From Legionellaceae bacterium (GTDB lineage Bacteria > Pseudomonadota > Gammaproteobacteria > Legionellales > Legionellaceae), in the NCBI GenBank assembly GCA_947504795.1, contig CANNJG010000082.1, positions 1 to 8,420 on the forward strand: DNA of 8,420 nt, given 5' to 3'. This document shows, piece after piece, positions 5,542 to 8,420 of the stretch. Numbering within the stretch: position 1 is the stretch's first letter; each line of letters opens with the position of its first letter. The translations under genes were made by a program, and so were the position numbers. Below the pieces are notes generated by a model. That model saw only the letters and a program-made list of their open reading frames with translations, made no database searches and was not told where the DNA came from.

Positions 5542-8172
5542 TCAATGCGGTATCACAAAACGAAACGCAGTCACCCCTTTTTCATGAATATTCTCCGCCC
5601 AAATCTTCCCTTCATGTGCTTCTATATTGAGCTGACACAGAGTTAAACCTAATCCAAGACTATCCTCATGATTGGGCGTCATACTTCTATAAAAGGGATT
5701 AAAAATTCGGATTAACTCCTCTTTTTCTAAAGGCACCCCCGAGTTTTCAATGCTCACCCATATATGCAAAGGTTGTATTTCGATATAAATATCGATGGCC
5801 GTATTCGGGGTCGAATATTTAATCGCATTATCTAATAAATTAAGTAATACTTCTTGAATACGATCCGGATCCAACCGAATCAGTGGTAAGTCAGTCACAC
5901 AATGGGTGTGGATGTCACATTTATGGCGAGTTGCTTGGAGTAAGTGGAGGGCTTCTTGTACTAGTTCAATAAAATTAACAGGGTGTTTATTCAGCTTAAT
6001 TTTAGCCGTTTCAAATTCAATTACTTGCAAAATATTATTGTTAATCAGACTAATTTTATCGAGCTTCTCACTGACATTCACCTGAACCACTTCACCTTTA
6101 GACTGAAAGGACGCACCAATTCCTTCTAAAATTAATTTCAAAGGATAATTCAATTGGGTTGAAATCGTCTTTAATAATGCATTTTTGGCACTATCTACTT
6201 CGAATTTTAATTGTTTTTTTCTAGATTTTTCTTGTAGACGATCAATTTCAAGCGCTAAGGTCAATTGATTGACACAAGACTCCAAAAGACGCTTCTGGTC
6301 TGGCGAAAATAAGACAGGTGTTTGTGGTTCTATTTTCAAAACGCCAAGCACATTTTTAGAAGCCGTTGATAACGGTAAAAATAGGCCCGTGTTCGATGTT
6401 AAGGTATCTGTCCCTAATCCTGCAGGTTGCGCCATATCATAAACCCATTGCGCAATGGATATATCTTTCTCCCCTAAATTCGCATGTTCTGGGGAGCCAG
6501 ATGCTCTATATAGTCCCTTTTGGCTGGGTAATAAGGCAATGACTTCTACTTGAAACAGCTCTGAAATATAGCTTATTGACACCGATAGAATTTCACTCAA
6601 TCCGCGAGCTTTTAATAACTGTCGACTCAATAAATATAAAACGCGCGTCTGCTGTTGAATGGATCGCGTCATTTTAGTTTCACGATAGTTAATTAATATT
6701 AAGTAATTTGCCAAGGCTGCTACGATGAAAAGCATAACTAGGGTCAAAACTGCATTGGCGTTGTCCACTTTAAACGCATAGAGTGGCGGCATGCAGAAAT
6801 AGTCAAATGTCAGAATACTCAACCAGGATGCCAATAACGATGGACCTAAATAACCAAACATGGCGACTATCATCACCACCAAAACATACGCGATGGCCTG
6901 TATACCCATCGATGTAATGGGTTGAACGAGCAGATTAAAACCGGTTGCTAACCCAACCAATACCACCCCAATCAGATAATAATACCAGGTTTTTTTTGAA
7001 GGAATCTGCAGAGAAGGCAGCGCACGTTCGCGGGTTCGATGCTCGGCCACAATATATACATTCATTTCGCCGCAATGTTTAATCATCTCATCCGCCAGGC
7101 GCCGTCGGAATAGATGTCGCCAGCCTCGCGAGCGATCTTTCAATAACATAATTTGCGTCACATTCGACTCGCGTGCAAAGCGTAGGATCTCTTTAACGAC
7201 ATCTTTCCCTGTCAGTACATAAGTCGTCGCGCCCAATTGCTCAGCCAGACGTAAATTCTGAATGGCTCTGTTCCGCTTTTGTTCGGAACAGGCAATATCA
7301 GGGGTATCGATATAGACTGCAAGCCATTCTGCTTGAAGACTTGACGCCATTCGCTTAGCGGTACGGATCAAACGCAAGGATTGAGGATTCGGACCCACAC
7401 AGCTCAGGATTTTGTCACGTGTCGGCCAAATGTTTTGGATACCTTCGGTTTTTCGATACGACATCACGTCGGACTCGATAAAACTCGCGGTCACTCGGAG
7501 TGCTAACTCTCGCAGCGCAATCAAATTCCCTTCTCGAAAAAAATTCAAAGCAGCAATATTGGCTTGTTCAGGAATATAAATTTTACCGTCCTTTAAACGT
7601 TTTAAATGTTCTTGAACAGGCAAGTCTACCAATTCGATAGTATAGGCACGTTCCACCATAAAGTCGGGAACAGTTTCGGTTACCGGCGCTTGAATAATTT
7701 GAGCCACATGATCTTTTAAACTTTCAATATGTTGAATATTCAACGTGGTGCAAACATCGACACCACAATCTAATAGTTCTTTTATATCTTGCCAGCGCTT
7801 TTCGTGTCGCAATCCGGGAATATTCGTATGAGCCATTTCATCCACTAATACCATACCAGGATCGCGTTTTAGGGCTGCATCTAAATCAAATTCGGTATAT
7901 GATTTTTCACGATAAGTCAGTGTTTGAGTAGGAATAGCCTCGAAAGATTGACGCATCGCCTCAATATCTTTACGACCATGCGATTCGATAATACCAATAA
8001 CGACATCTAAATGTTTAAGGCGGTTCGCATAAGCATCGTGTAACATCTTATAGGTTTTGCCCACCCCCGGTGCTGAACCCAAATAAATTTTTAATTTTCC
8101 GCGTTTGGCGCGCAATTCTTCTTGCTGAATATGATGTAACAATATATCTGGATCAACGCGATCTTGCATCAT
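5542..8172 (-). CDS. kdpD: KdpD potassium/turgor sensor, lacking the phospho-accepting histidine
   Basis: An 876-residue inner-membrane sensor of the Kdp system; E. coli KdpD has 894. Domain order is complete. The N-terminal KdpD domain has Walker A GSAPGVGKT (32-40) and VLVDEMAHTN (108-117). A Usp-like domain follows at about 254-378, four membrane helices at about 396-496, a GAF domain at about 515-645, then HisKA and HATPase. The HisKA H-box, SHDLRTPL in E. coli, reads STQLNYPL here, so His is replaced by Thr672; the only nearby His (730) is outside the motif. The ATPase N-box (NLLDNAIKY, Asn782) and G2 box (LGLGL, 839-843) remain. The G1 box DxGxG is changed to NxGxP (Asn810, Gly812, Pro814). 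Canonical autophosphorylation should fail. A good RBS (AGAGGG, 8 bases) supports the first of two adjacent ATGs. The start overlaps kdpC by 20 bp, implying translational coupling. No kdpE follows. The frame is otherwise intact, so it is probably expressed and may act as a scaffold or sensor without kinase output. Confidence 0.92.
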   Translation of the reverse strand: MMQDRVDPDILLHHIQQEELRAKRGKLKIYLGSAPGVGKTYKMLHDAYANRLKHLDVVIGIIESHGRKDIEAMRQSFEAIPTQTLTYREKSYTEFDLDAALKRDPGMVLVDEMAHTNIPGLRHEKRWQDIKELLDCGVDVCTTLNIQHIESLKDHVAQIIQAPVTETVPDFMVERAYTIELVDLPVQEHLKRLKDGKIYIPEQANIAALNFFREGNLIALRELALRVTASFIESDVMSYRKTEGIQNIWPTRDKILSCVGPNPQSLRLIRTAKRMASSLQAEWLAVYIDTPDIACSEQKRNRAIQNLRLAEQLGATTYVLTGKDVVKEILRFARESNVTQIMLLKDRSRGWRHLFRRRLADEMIKHCGEMNVYIVAEHRTRERALPSLQIPSKKTWYYYLIGVVLVGLATGFNLLVQPITSMGIQAIAYVLVVMIVAMFGYLGPSLLASWLSILTFDYFCMPPLYAFKVDNANAVLTLVMLFIVAALANYLILINYRETKMTRSIQQQTRVLYLLSRQLLKARGLSEILSVSISYISELFQVEVIALLPSQKGLYRASGSPEHANLGEKDISIAQWVYDMAQPAGLGTDTLTSNTGLFLPLSTASKNVLGVLKIEPQTPVLFSPDQKRLLESCVNQLTLALEIDRLQEKSRKKQLKFEVDSAKNALLKTISTQLNYPLKLILEGIGASFQSKGEVVQVNVSEKLDKISLINNNILQVIEFETAKIKLNKHPVNFIELVQEALHLLQATRHKCDIHTHCVTDLPLIRLDPDRIQEVLLNLLDNAIKYSTPNTAIDIYIEIQPLHIWVSIENSGVPLEKEELIRIFNPFYRSMTPNHEDSLGLGLTLCQLNIEAHEGKIWAENIHEKGVTAFRFVIPH

Positions 8173-8420
8173 AGTTGGTTCCCTCTAATGCCTGATTGAT
8201 TGCTAAAACATTCACGGTAGGCTCCCCCAAGATACCCCATGCACGCCAACGAATATGACTTCGAATCAACGCTTCAATTTGAGCAAGCGGTATATTCCTG
8301 GCTTTGGCTACGCGATCTGCTTGATAAAAAGCGGTCTCAGGACTGATATCGGGATCTAAACCACTCCCGGAGGCCATGACAAAATCTGCAGGAATAGGTT
8401 TGTTGGATAATGCGTTTACC
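8153..8420 (-). CDS. kdpC: KdpC, potassium-transporting ATPase subunit C (C-terminal part)
   Basis: The last 88 residues of KdpC; the start lies beyond the right edge (E. coli KdpC is about 190 residues). KdpC is the single-span membrane subunit of the KdpFABC high-affinity K+ pump that stabilises the complex and raises ATP affinity of KdpB. The diagnostic KdpC block is present: PADFVMASGSGLDPDISP, then A at about the usual spacing, and near the end GEPTVNVLAINQALE, matching the family's conserved L-G-E-P-x-VNVLxLNxAL tail. The stop (TGA at 8153-8155) lies within kdpD, giving a 20-bp overlap, the usual kdpC-kdpD arrangement. kdpA and kdpB are expected to the right. Unlike KdpD, this part shows no damage to conserved residues, so the pump itself may still work. 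Confidence 0.93.
   Translation of the reverse strand, partial: VNALSNKPIPADFVMASGSGLDPDISPETAFYQADRVAKARNIPLAQIEALIRSHIRWRAWGILGEPTVNVLAINQALEGTNYDARSR
8181..8186 (-). promoter_or_regulatory. Ribosome binding site of kdpD inside kdpC
   Basis: The minus strand reads AGAGGG eight bases before the first ATG of kdpD (8172). It lies within the last codons of kdpC, so ribosomes finishing kdpC pass directly over the kdpD start. The second ATG (8169) would be eleven bases away, a poorer fit. Confidence 0.6.

Noticed and set aside
1..8420. CRISPR array, tRNA or rRNA genes
   Set aside because: No regularly spaced direct repeats with unique spacers and no cloverleaf or rRNA-like conserved segments were noticed on either strand.

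Overview
The window looks like AT-rich gammaproteobacterial chromosome. It mixes a conserved potassium-transport operon (kdp) with an accessory stretch of decayed transposons and two genes that resemble secreted effectors of intracellular bacteria. The eukaryote-like domains (a Ulp1-type CE-clan cysteine protease and an F-box-like/ankyrin-like protein), the gene decay and the base composition suggest a host-associated member of the Legionellales (Legionella/Coxiella/Berkiella-like). That placement is an inference from protein style; no marker gene is present to prove it.

Layout. Positions 1-234 hold no gene. They contain one perfect DnaA box, three phased DnaA-box-like repeats and an AT-rich stretch with an inverted repeat, an arrangement like a replication origin. 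Positions 235-1302 are a dead IS3-family (IS407-type) element on the minus strand. Its transposase is split by three apparent single-base insertions and its C-terminus is missing. It sits directly against a 19-codon N-terminal scrap of an ISAs1-family transposase (1303-1358). A 17-bp hairpin (1427-1464) lies just past the stop codon of the next gene. Positions 1473-3050 (minus) encode a 525-residue protein with a complete His-Asp-Gln-Cys Ulp1-like catalytic set, a coiled coil and a C-terminal membrane hairpin. Upstream of it is a truncated DDE-type transposase remnant (3103-3918, minus). Divergent from that remnant, 3963-5339 (plus) encodes a 458-residue F-box-like/ankyrin-like protein.

From 5542 to the window end the minus strand carries kdpD and the C-terminal part of kdpC, overlapping by 20 bp. 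kdpA and kdpB would be expected beyond the right edge. KdpD keeps its Walker, Usp, four-helix membrane and GAF regions, but the conserved phospho-accepting histidine is threonine (Thr672), the G1 box of the ATPase domain is altered, and no kdpE follows. Canonical KdpD-to-KdpE phosphotransfer is therefore unlikely from this locus.

The most interesting items are the Ulp1-like membrane protease, the histidine-less KdpD with no neighbouring kdpE, and the origin-like DnaA-box cluster at the left edge. No tRNA, rRNA or CRISPR array was seen.
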